Assembly (NCBI GenBank): GCA_003246035.1
Contig: QKBP01000093.1
Coordinates: forward strand, 1 to 9,409
Length of the DNA: 9,409 nt
From: Desulfuromonadaceae bacterium
GTDB taxonomy: Bacteria; Desulfobacterota; Desulfuromonadia; Desulfuromonadales; SZUA-401
Direction: 5' to 3'
The position numbers were made by a program, and so were the translations under genes. Numbering within the stretch: the stretch's first letter is position 1; every line of letters starts with the position of its first letter. The notes below the pieces were generated by a model that did not search any database, was not told where the DNA came from, and saw only the letters and a program-made list of their open reading frames with translations. Of this stretch, positions 1-6,005 are shown piece by piece.

Positions 1-965
1 ACACCAACGAGAACCCCTACCCCCCGTCGCCGCAGGTGCGAGCGGCGATTCTCGCCGAGCTCGGCAGCGCGGGGGAGCGGCTGCGCCAGTACCCCGACCC
101 GCCGAGCCAGGAGGGCCGGGAGGTAGCGGCCAGGCTCTACGGCTTCGACCCCGACTGGCTCATCATGGCCAACGGTTCCGACGAGCTGCTCAACAACCTG
201 ATCCGCGCCTTTGTCGGCGAAGGGGAGGAGCTGGCCTTCGTCAACCCCTCCTACTCCTACTACGCGACCCTCGCCGAGATCCAGGGAGCGCGGGTACGGA
301 CCTTCGGCCTCGACGAGAAGTGGCGGCTGTGCGACTTTCCCGAACGCTACACCGGCAAGCTGTTCTTCCTCACGTCCCCCAACGCGCCGCTCGGCTTCGC
401 CTACCCGCTCGAGTACATCGAGGAGCTGGCCGGACGCTGTGACGGGATGCTGGTGGTCGACGAGGCCTACGCCGACTTCGCCGAGCAGAGCGCCCTCGCG
501 CTGGTGAAGCGCTGCGACAACGTGGTGGTCACCCGCACCTTCTCCAAGAGCTACGCCCTGGCGGGGATGCGCCTCGGCCTGGCGGTGGCACGCCCCGAGG
601 TGATCGCGGCCCTCGACAAGATCCGCGACCACTACAACCTCGACCGCCTGGCCCAGGTCGCCGCCGTCGCTGCGCTCTCTGACCAGGAGTACTTCTCCGC
701 CCGGGTCGCCGAGGTGGTCGCCACCCGCGACTGGTTCAGCGCCGAGCTGCGCAAGCGGCGCTACACCGTGATCCCTTCGCAGGGGAACTACGTGTTCGCG
801 ATCCCTCCCGACCGCGACGGGCGCCGGGTCTTCGAGGCGCTGCAGCAGCGACGGATCCTGGTCCGCTTCTTCTCCGATTCGCTGCTCGCCCACGGGCTGC
901 GCATCAGCATCGGCACCCGCGAGGAGATGGAAACGACCCTCGCGGCGCTGGTGGAGATCGGCTAG
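1..965 (+). CDS. hisC: Histidinol-phosphate aminotransferase (5'-truncated by window edge)
   Basis: PLP-dependent class I/II aminotransferase that converts imidazole-acetol phosphate plus glutamate to histidinol phosphate in cytoplasmic histidine biosynthesis. The reading frame is already open at base 3 and begins [10 protein letters not shown], the typical HisC N-terminal motif, so the true start is upstream of the window. The GTG at 36 is internal. Visible family marks are the RQYPDP segment (about 90-110), the SPNAPLG loop, VVDEAYADF with the PLP-ring aspartate, and [14 protein letters not shown] with the Schiff-base lysine at codon 546-548 and the phosphate-binding Arg. The C-terminal LRISIGT carries the substrate-binding Arg. 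The SPNAPLG loop has Ala where many aminotransferases have Asn (PNNPTG); from memory, Ala at this place is common in HisC. The stop is TAG 963-965, and mutY follows in the same frame after only six bases, which suggests co-transcription. A paralogous aminotransferase specificity cannot be fully excluded. Confidence 0.93.
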   Translation, partial: TNENPYPPSPQVRAAILAELGSAGERLRQYPDPPSQEGREVAARLYGFDPDWLIMANGSDELLNNLIRAFVGEGEELAFVNPSYSYYATLAEIQGARVRTFGLDEKWRLCDFPERYTGKLFFLTSPNAPLGFAYPLEYIEELAGRCDGMLVVDEAYADFAEQSALALVKRCDNVVVTRTFSKSYALAGMRLGLAVARPEVIAALDKIRDHYNLDRLAQVAAVAALSDQEYFSARVAEVVATRDWFSAELRKRRYTVIPSQGNYVFAIPPDRDGRRVFEALQQRRILVRFFSDSLLAHGLRISIGTREEMETTLAALVEIG

Positions 966-971
966 AGACGC

Positions 972-2063
972 TTGACGGATCCCACGCCCAGCGCACTGCC
1001 GTTCCCCCCCCACGAGGTCGCCGCCCGTCTGCTCGCCTGGTACGACGGGGAAGGGCGCGATCTCCCCTGGCGGCACACCCGCGATCCCTACGCCATCTGG
1101 CTCTCCGAGGTCATGCTGCAGCAGACCGGGGTGGAGACGGTGATCCCCTACTACCGGGCGTTCCTGGAGCGCTACCCGACGGTCGCCGCCCTCGCCGCGG
1201 CGCCGATCGAAGAGGTGATCGAGCTGTGGGCCGGTCTCGGCTACTACCGGCGTGCCCGCAACCTGCATTCCGCCGCGCGGCAGGTGATGCGCGACCATGG
1301 CGGGTGTTTCCCGGCCAGCCTTGCGGGACTACAGGCGCTCCCCGGGGTCGGCCGCTCGACCGCCGGGGCGATTCTCTCGATCGCCTTCGACACCCCGGCC
1401 CCGATCCTCGACGGCAACGTGCGGCGCGTCCTCTGCCGGCTGTTCGCCCTGCACGGTGACCCGCGCTCCAGCGCTGCCGAGAAGCGCCTCTGGCGCTGGG
1501 CCGAGGAGCTTACATCGCAGGAGCGGCCGCACGACTACGCCCAGGCGATCATGGACCTCGGCGCGATCCTCTGCACCCCGCGCCGCCCGGCCTGCGACCG
1601 CTGCCCCCTCGCCGGACTGTGCGAAGGGTACCGTCAGGGCCTCGCCGAGGGTCTCCCCGAGGCACGCCCGCGCAAGCAGCTGCCGGTGCGTCGCCAGGTG
1701 GCGCTCGTCCTCGAGGGGCGAAACGGTATCCTGGTGAACCGGCGCGGCCTTGACGGCATGCTCGCCGGGCTGTGGGAGTTCCCCGCCTGCGAGATCGCCG
1801 AGGGCGACAGCCCCGACAGCGCGGCCGCCGGGCTGGCCGCCGAGCTCGGCGGCGCTCAGCCCGCCCGCCTCGGGAGCGTACGCCACCTCTACTCCCACTT
1901 CCGCCTCGAGACCGAGCTGTATTTGGCCCGCTACGACGCCGATCCGATCGCCGCGACGCAGACCCGCCGCTGGGTCCCCCGCGCCGAGCTGCAGCGCCTG
2001 GCACTGCACGGCGCCCACCTGAAAGCCCTGCCGCTGCTGGCGGCCGAGAAGGAGCACCCATGA
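972..2063 (+). CDS. mutY: A/G-specific adenine DNA glycosylase MutY
   Basis: Base-excision repair enzyme that removes adenine mispaired with 8-oxoguanine or guanine. The product is 363 aa, close to the usual 350. It has LPWR (31-34), the catalytic Glu46 in EVMLQQTGVETV, a helix-hairpin-helix LPGVGRSTAGAI (123-134) and the catalytic Asp147 in ILDGNVRRV. The [4Fe-4S] loop Cys201-x6-Cys208-x2-Cys211-x5-Cys217 is complete. A C-terminal NUDIX-like 8-oxoG recognition domain (about 238-350) contains the HLYSHFRLE segment equivalent to the MutY FSHF motif. The start is TTG 972. The frame is closed by the hisC stop at 963-965, and no ATG or GTG lies before the conserved LPWR region, so TTG is the best choice. 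A GGAG at 953-956 is 15 bases away, so the ribosome site is poor and translational coupling to hisC is likely. The stop overlaps the rnd start (ATGA). Confidence 0.96.
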   Translation: MTDPTPSALPFPPHEVAARLLAWYDGEGRDLPWRHTRDPYAIWLSEVMLQQTGVETVIPYYRAFLERYPTVAALAAAPIEEVIELWAGLGYYRRARNLHSAARQVMRDHGGCFPASLAGLQALPGVGRSTAGAILSIAFDTPAPILDGNVRRVLCRLFALHGDPRSSAAEKRLWRWAEELTSQERPHDYAQAIMDLGAILCTPRRPACDRCPLAGLCEGYRQGLAEGLPEARPRKQLPVRRQVALVLEGRNGILVNRRGLDGMLAGLWEFPACEIAEGDSPDSAAAGLAAELGGAQPARLGSVRHLYSHFRLETELYLARYDADPIAATQTRRWVPRAELQRLALHGAHLKALPLLAAEKEHP

Positions 2064-3178
2064 GCCTGCCGCCGATCCTCACCCGTGACCCCGAGATTGC
2101 CGGCCTGGCCGAGACCTTGCGCCGGGAGAAGGTCATCGCCGTCGACCTCGAGGCCGACTCGATGCACAATTACCGCGAGAAGATCTGCCTGCTGCAGTTC
2201 TCCACCCCGGAGGCGACGGTGCTGGTCGACCCCCTCGGCGGGGGAGACCTCGCTCCGCTCGGCGAGGTGCTCGCCGACCCGGCGATCCGCAAGCTGTTTC
2301 ATGCCGCGGACTACGACATCCGCTGCCTGCGGCGCGACTTCGGCTGGCAGGTCAACGGACTGTTCGACACCATGGTCAGCTGCCAGTTCCTTGGCGAGGA
2401 GAAGTTCGGGCTCGCCGACGTCCTGCTCAAGTACTTCGGCGTCGAGCTCGACAAGCAGTACCAGCGCGCCGACTGGTCGCTGCGCCCGATGAGCGAGGGG
2501 ATGATCCGTTACGCCGCGGCGGACACCGCCCATCTCCATGTGCTCGGCGAGCAGCTCGAGGCGCGCCTGGTCGCGGCCGGGCGCCGCGACTGGCTGGCCG
2601 AGGAGTTCGCGCTGCTCGAGCAGGTGCGCTTCCAGGAGAACGAAGGCCCGATGTTGCTCCGCTTCAAGGGGGCCGGGGCGCTCGAGCGACGCCAGCTGGC
2701 CCTCCTCGAGGAGTTGCTGCAATGGCGGGAGCGGGAGGCCGAGCGACGCGACCGCCCCCCCTTCAAGGTGCTCGGCAACAAGTCGCTGCTGGCCATGGCC
2801 CAGAACGCCCCGCGGACGCTGCAGGGGCTGACCGGTCTTGAGGGGCTGTCCCCGCGGCTGGTCGAGCGCTACGGCAAAGCCCTGCTCCGGGTCATCGAGC
2901 AGGGGCTCGCCGTTCCCGAGGCGCAGCTGCCGATCTATCCCCGCGGTGAGCGCCGTCGCCGCGACCCGCATGCCGAGGAACGGCTCAAGCAGCTCAAGGC
3001 CTGGCGCAGCGACGCCGCGGCCGGCTACGGCATCGAACCGGGGGTGCTGATCAATAATGCCCAGCTCGAGGGGCTCTCGACCAGTCCGGCCCGAACCCGT
3101 GATGAGCTGCCGGGGCTGAAGAACTGGCAGCGGCGCGAGCTGGGAGAAGCGCTGCTCGAGGTGCTGCGCGGACGCTGA
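2060..3178 (+). CDS. rnd: Ribonuclease D
   Basis: DEDDy-family 3'-5' exoribonuclease that trims 3' ends of tRNA and other stable RNA precursors in the cytoplasm. With the ATG at 2060 the product is 372 aa, against 375 in E. coli. Exo I is VDLEAD (Asp29, Glu31), Exo II is HAADYDIRCL (Asp86), and Exo III is Y151-AAA-D155, the tyrosine-type signature. These positions nearly coincide with the E. coli active site. An HRDC domain spans about 207-285 (PPFKVLGNKSLLAMA, then a LEGLSPRLVERYG-like core), and a second HRDC-like region spans about 300-370. The frame is open upstream to 1772, but ATG 2060 is preceded by AAGGAG (2049-2054) at five bases and overlaps the mutY stop as ATGA, which fixes the start. 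It belongs to the mutY operon and is followed without a gap by the DUF2007 gene. Confidence 0.95.
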   Translation: MSLPPILTRDPEIAGLAETLRREKVIAVDLEADSMHNYREKICLLQFSTPEATVLVDPLGGGDLAPLGEVLADPAIRKLFHAADYDIRCLRRDFGWQVNGLFDTMVSCQFLGEEKFGLADVLLKYFGVELDKQYQRADWSLRPMSEGMIRYAAADTAHLHVLGEQLEARLVAAGRRDWLAEEFALLEQVRFQENEGPMLLRFKGAGALERRQLALLEELLQWREREAERRDRPPFKVLGNKSLLAMAQNAPRTLQGLTGLEGLSPRLVERYGKALLRVIEQGLAVPEAQLPIYPRGERRRRDPHAEERLKQLKAWRSDAAAGYGIEPGVLINNAQLEGLSTSPARTRDELPGLKNWQRRELGEALLEVLRGR

Positions 3179-3505
3179 GTGAGCGTGGCCATGAGGAAGC
3201 TGCATACCTTCGGTCTGCACGACGGGCCGTTCGCGGCGCTGCTCAAGGAGCGGCTCGAGCAGGAGGGGGTCGCCTGCCTGCTGCGCAACCAGCAACTCTT
3301 CTCCGCGCTCGGCGAGATCCCCTTCACTGAGTGCTTCCCCGAACTCTGGGTCGTCGACGCCGAAACCTGGCCGCGTGCCCGCGCCCTGCTCGACCAGTGG
3401 CTTGCCGCACATGCGTCGACGGGAACCTGGACCTGCCCCGCCTGTCACGAAACCATCGACCCACCGTTTTCCACCTGCTGGCGCTGCGGTTACGAACACC
3501 CCTGA
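3179..3505 (+). CDS. DUF2007-type small protein with C-terminal zinc ribbon
   Basis: A 108-aa cytoplasmic protein of unknown function. The N-terminal two thirds (about 8-75) resembles DUF2007, annotated elsewhere as a putative signal-transducing domain: a short alpha/beta unit that gathers a residue-position pattern of AALLKERLEQEGVACLL, then FPELWVVDAETWPRARALL. The C-terminus is a treble-clef or rubredoxin-like zinc ribbon, Cys86-x2-Cys89-x10-Cys100-x2-Cys103, in the segment TWTCPACHETID to CWRCGYEHP. There is no signal peptide or membrane segment. The start is uncertain: GTG 3179 sits directly on the rnd stop, GTG 3185 and ATG 3191 are also possible, and none has a strong Shine-Dalgarno. 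ATG 3191 (104 aa) is the conservative choice because homology-like sequence begins there. The gene appears translationally coupled to rnd. The family call is from memory of the pattern, not from a search. Confidence 0.8.
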   Translation: MSVAMRKLHTFGLHDGPFAALLKERLEQEGVACLLRNQQLFSALGEIPFTECFPELWVVDAETWPRARALLDQWLAAHASTGTWTCPACHETIDPPFSTCWRCGYEHP

Positions 3506-3597
3506 AAAAACAGCCTGTTGCACATCGGCCGTGCCCTTTCTCGACAATTGCCGACATTATTTATCTTTAAAGTAGGCATTATTTTCGTAAGGTTGAC

Positions 3598-3625
3598 TTG
3601 TTTTGTCATGATTTGGGAATATAAT
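3598..3625 (+). promoter_or_regulatory. Candidate sigma-70 promoter for the DUF6502/lipoprotein cassette
   Basis: A perfect -10 hexamer TATAAT lies at 3620-3625, with a TTGTTT at 3598-3603 as the best-spaced -35 (16 bases). A closer consensus TTGACT at 3593-3598 is 21 bases away, which is too far for standard spacing. Predicted transcription starts near 3632, giving a leader of about 15 bases before ATG 3647. The 141-base gap (3506-3646) is strikingly AT-rich against its surroundings, with A/T runs at 3556-3586 that could act as an UP element. I see no convincing terminator for the upstream operon in this gap, so readthrough from the mutY-rnd operon is possible. Confidence 0.6.
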
Positions 3626-3632
3626 CCCAAAT
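3611..3632. repeat. Perfect 8-6-8 inverted repeat over the -10 box (candidate operator)
   Basis: ATTTGGGA (3611-3618) and TCCCAAAT (3625-3632) are exact reverse complements separated by six bases (ATATAA). The centre contains most of the TATAAT -10 box, and the right arm ends directly before the AAAAGGAG ribosome site. Two-fold symmetry of this size over a -10 box is the usual geometry of a repressor operator. If transcription began further upstream it could instead form a short RNA hairpin next to the ribosome site. The binding protein is not known. The adjacent DUF6502 product is an obvious candidate by inference. Confidence 0.6.
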
Positions 3633-3640
3633 AAAAGGAG
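3633..3640 (+). promoter_or_regulatory. Strong ribosome binding site of the DUF6502 gene
   Basis: AAAAGGAG is followed by six bases and ATG 3647. It abuts the right arm of the inverted repeat, so a protein bound there, or an RNA hairpin if one forms, could also affect translation. Confidence 0.85.
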
Positions 3641-3646
3641 TCGACA

Positions 3647-4489
3647 ATGAACGCCGCATTGACCCAAGCCATCCTTCGCCTGTTGCGCCCCCTGATCAGG
3701 ATCCTGCTGCGCAACGGCGTTCCGTTCGGGAGCTTTGCCGAACTGGCGCGCTGGGTCTATGTCGATGTGGCGCTCGCCGATTTCAGCATCAAGGGGCGCA
3801 AGCCGAGCGACAGTCGCGCTTCGGTGCTCACCGGCCTGTCGCGCAAGGAAGTGCGGCGGCTGCGCGAACTCTCCCTGAAAAATCAGGGCGAGGACATCGC
3901 CCGCTACAACCGGGCAGCCCGGGTGCTCAGCGCCTGGGTCCGCGACAGCCGCTACCAGGACGACGGCGGTGCACCGCGCACCCTGATGCTTGAGGGAGCC
4001 GAGCCTTCCTTCTCTTCCCTGGTTCAGACCTACAGCGGCGACGTGCCGGTCAGGGCAATTCTCGATGAGCTGCAGCGGGTCGGGGCCGTTGAAGTTGCCC
4101 AGAACGGGCGGGTCACGCTGCTGGCGCGTGCCTATGTGCCGCGTTCCGGGGAAGAGGAGAAGCTCGGCATCCTGGGGACCGACGTGGCCGAGCTGATCGG
4201 CACCATCGACCGCAACCTGCAGGGCGACCCGAGCGGACCGCTCTTCCAGCGCAAGGTGGCGTACGACAACCTGCCGCGCGAGGCGGTTGAGACCTTCCGG
4301 GCGATGAGCCGCCAGAAGAGCCAGGAGCTCCTCGAGGCCTTCGACCGTTATCTCGCCACACACGATCGCGACCTCAACCCGCAGATCGGCGGCGAGGGAC
4401 GCTGGCAGGCCGGCGTCGGCATCTACTATTTCGACCACGACGTGAATCACGAGGACAAAGGGACCACGGGAGAGGGAGAGGCCGCATGA
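3647..4489 (+). CDS. DUF6502-type protein, probable DNA-binding regulator
   Basis: A 280-aa soluble protein without signal peptide. The pattern MNAALTQAILRLLRPLIRILLRNGVPFGSFAELARWVYVDVA-like at 1-45, a GRKPSDSRASVLTGLSRKEV region at 50-69 and the end GVGIYYFDHDVN matches my memory of DUF6502, a family often next to DUF5666 proteins. Residues 56-75 (SRASVLTGLSRKEVRRLREL) read as a helix-turn-helix. Residues 121-163 (FSSLVQ, VPVRAILDELQRVGAVEV, NGRVTLLARAYV) look like a second winged-helix unit with its hairpin wing. The C-terminal third (170-250) is probably helical (ETFRAMSRQKSQELLEAFDRYLA). The role as transcription regulator is inference from these patterns and from the palindrome 15 bases upstream. 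The start ATG has a strong ribosome site. The stop overlaps the first lipoprotein start as ATGA, so the two are translationally coupled. Confidence 0.8.
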   Translation: MNAALTQAILRLLRPLIRILLRNGVPFGSFAELARWVYVDVALADFSIKGRKPSDSRASVLTGLSRKEVRRLRELSLKNQGEDIARYNRAARVLSAWVRDSRYQDDGGAPRTLMLEGAEPSFSSLVQTYSGDVPVRAILDELQRVGAVEVAQNGRVTLLARAYVPRSGEEEKLGILGTDVAELIGTIDRNLQGDPSGPLFQRKVAYDNLPREAVETFRAMSRQKSQELLEAFDRYLATHDRDLNPQIGGEGRWQAGVGIYYFDHDVNHEDKGTTGEGEAA

Positions 4490-5967
4490 ACGGGAAAAGC
4501 ATCCTCACGATGAGAGTTTTGGCAATCGGTACCCTGCTCACGGGCCTGGCGCTGATGGCCGGCTGTGGCGGCGGTGGCGGAGCCAGCGTGGCCGACGGCG
4601 GAATCGGCGGCAGCGGCGTGATCGCCTCGGGGAGCGTGACCGCGACCGGCAGCATCTTCGTCAACGGCGTCGAATACCGGGTGCAGGATGCCCGCTTCGA
4701 GCGGGAAGACGAGGCCCCCGAGTTTCTCAACGAGATCCAGGACCGCGTGGCCGTGGGGATGGTGGTCGAGGTCGAGGGGATGCTCGACGCCACTGGCTCG
4801 GGCGGCCAGGCGCTGACCATCCGCTACGAGGACCTCGTCGAGGGTGAGATCGACGGCATGACCTCGAGCGCTCCAGAAATCAAGGTCCTCGAGATCCTCG
4901 CCCAGCAGGTGCTGGTCGAGGATGGACTGACCCGCTTCGGTCCGGGGCTCAACTTTACCACCATCGAGAGCGAGACCGGATTCATCGAGGTGAGCGGTTA
5001 CCGGCGGAATGACGGAAGCATCCAGGCGACCTATCTAGAGGATCGGACCCCGACAGGGCGCCGCGAGATCCAGGGGACGGTCACCGTGGTCGACGCCACG
5101 ACCTTCACCATCGCGGGGCTGACGGTGAACTACAGCGGCACACCGATCCTGACGAGCGGCGACCTGGTCGAGGTCAAGGGTACGAACTACGCCGCCGCCA
5201 CCCACACCCTGACGGCGGCGAGCGTCGAGTTCAAGACCGCGGGCCTGAGCCGCGACGACAGCCCCAAGGCCGAGGTCGAAGGGTTCGTGACGGTGCTCGG
5301 TGCCGATCCGGTCCCGGCCGGAGCGACCTTCCTGGTCGACGGCCAGCCGGTACGCTACGGCGTCACCACCGTCTTTGTCGGCGGGACCGCCGCGGACCTC
5401 TCCGCCGGGACCAAGGTCGAGGTCGAAGGACCGCTTACCGGCGGGACGGTGCAGGCCCTGCGCGTCGAGTTCCGTGAGAACCTCCGGCTCGAGGCCGAGG
5501 TGCAGTCCAAGGGGACGGACAGCCTCACCCTCGCCTACCCGGCGGGTGCCAGCGTGCTGGTGGTGGTCGACCCCGCGGTGACCGAGGGGGCTGCGCTGGG
5601 TGGGATCAACGTGGGTGACTACGTGCGGATCCGCGGGCAACAGCTTGCCGCTTTGGGGGGGGACGTGGTGGTCGCGACCCGGCTGCGCAACGACGGTGCC
5701 GGGGCCGACGACAAGTTCATCCTGCAGGGACCGGTGGCGAGTTTCGTGGCCACTCCGGGGAGCGACGGCCTGACGATTCTCGGCGTGAGCATCGACACCT
5801 CCGGGTTCAACGACACACAGTTCAAGGAACAGGAAACGCAGATTGGTCGGACAGCGTTCTACACGGCACTTGGGTCTGACAGCAACCTCCTGGTGAGGGC
5901 GCGCGGCGACGGTTTGCAGAGCGCTCCTCCTGCTCCGGCGTGGAGCGAGGTCGAGCTCGAGCGTTGA
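4486..5967 (+). CDS. DUF5666-type repeat lipoprotein, first paralogue
   Basis: A 493-aa secreted lipoprotein of unknown function. It has a basic N-terminus, a hydrophobic stretch (about 10-25) and the lipobox LMAGC with Cys27, then a Gly-rich linker (27-48). Residue +2 is Gly, so by the E. coli Lol rule it would go to the outer membrane. The rest is beta-rich and made of about six DUF5666-like units near 49-115, 117-187, 194-250, 261-330, 334-403 and 409-490. Recurrent features are GTV/GFVT, 'G..V.Y' and 'G..VEVEG.L..GT..A..VEF'. The DUF5666 name is from memory. The start ATG overlaps the DUF6502 stop, with GGGAG (4474-4478) seven bases upstream. An in-frame ATG at 4510 would also leave a usable signal peptide. 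Its neighbour 38 bases downstream is a full-length paralogue. No catalytic motif is visible. A structural or binding role in the envelope is more likely than an enzyme, but this is inference. Confidence 0.85.
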   Translation: MNGKSILTMRVLAIGTLLTGLALMAGCGGGGGASVADGGIGGSGVIASGSVTATGSIFVNGVEYRVQDARFEREDEAPEFLNEIQDRVAVGMVVEVEGMLDATGSGGQALTIRYEDLVEGEIDGMTSSAPEIKVLEILAQQVLVEDGLTRFGPGLNFTTIESETGFIEVSGYRRNDGSIQATYLEDRTPTGRREIQGTVTVVDATTFTIAGLTVNYSGTPILTSGDLVEVKGTNYAAATHTLTAASVEFKTAGLSRDDSPKAEVEGFVTVLGADPVPAGATFLVDGQPVRYGVTTVFVGGTAADLSAGTKVEVEGPLTGGTVQALRVEFRENLRLEAEVQSKGTDSLTLAYPAGASVLVVVDPAVTEGAALGGINVGDYVRIRGQQLAALGGDVVVATRLRNDGAGADDKFILQGPVASFVATPGSDGLTILGVSIDTSGFNDTQFKEQETQIGRTAFYTALGSDSNLLVRARGDGLQSAPPAPAWSEVELER

Positions 5968-5991
5968 CGCAAAGCTCACCGGGAAAGAGCC

Positions 5992-5998
5992 AAAGGAG
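5992..5998 (+). promoter_or_regulatory. Ribosome binding site fixing the start of the second lipoprotein
   Basis: AAAGGAG followed by seven bases and ATG 6006. The frame is open back to 5940, but only the ATG at 6006 has this site and places a signal peptide at the N-terminus. Confidence 0.88.
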
Positions 5999-6005
5999 TG
6001 AACAA

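Noticed and set aside
113..125. HisC loop SPNAPLG as a lost PLP-contact residue
   Set aside because: The loop itself is encoded near 375-395, and Ala at this position is, as far as I recall, common in HisC, so it is not evidence of a defective enzyme.
3506..3545. Terminator for the mutY-rnd operon after the DUF2007 stop
   Set aside because: Only AACAG/CTGTT with a one-base loop is visible, which cannot form a stable hairpin, and there is no T-run directly after it.
1931..3547. Long minus-strand open frame (538 codons) opposite mutY/rnd
   Set aside because: It lies opposite genes with complete family motifs, and its translation is low-complexity Gln/Leu/Arg-rich, as expected for an antisense shadow in GC-rich DNA.
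3593..3608. Second weak inverted repeat TGAC-N7-GTCA and TTGACT as a -35
   Set aside because: The arms are only four bases, and TTGACT is 21 bases from TATAAT, too far for usual sigma-70 spacing.
5940..6005. Upstream extension of the second lipoprotein to 5940
   Set aside because: It would overlap the first lipoprotein gene and bury the signal peptide. ATG 6006 has AAAGGAG at ideal distance.
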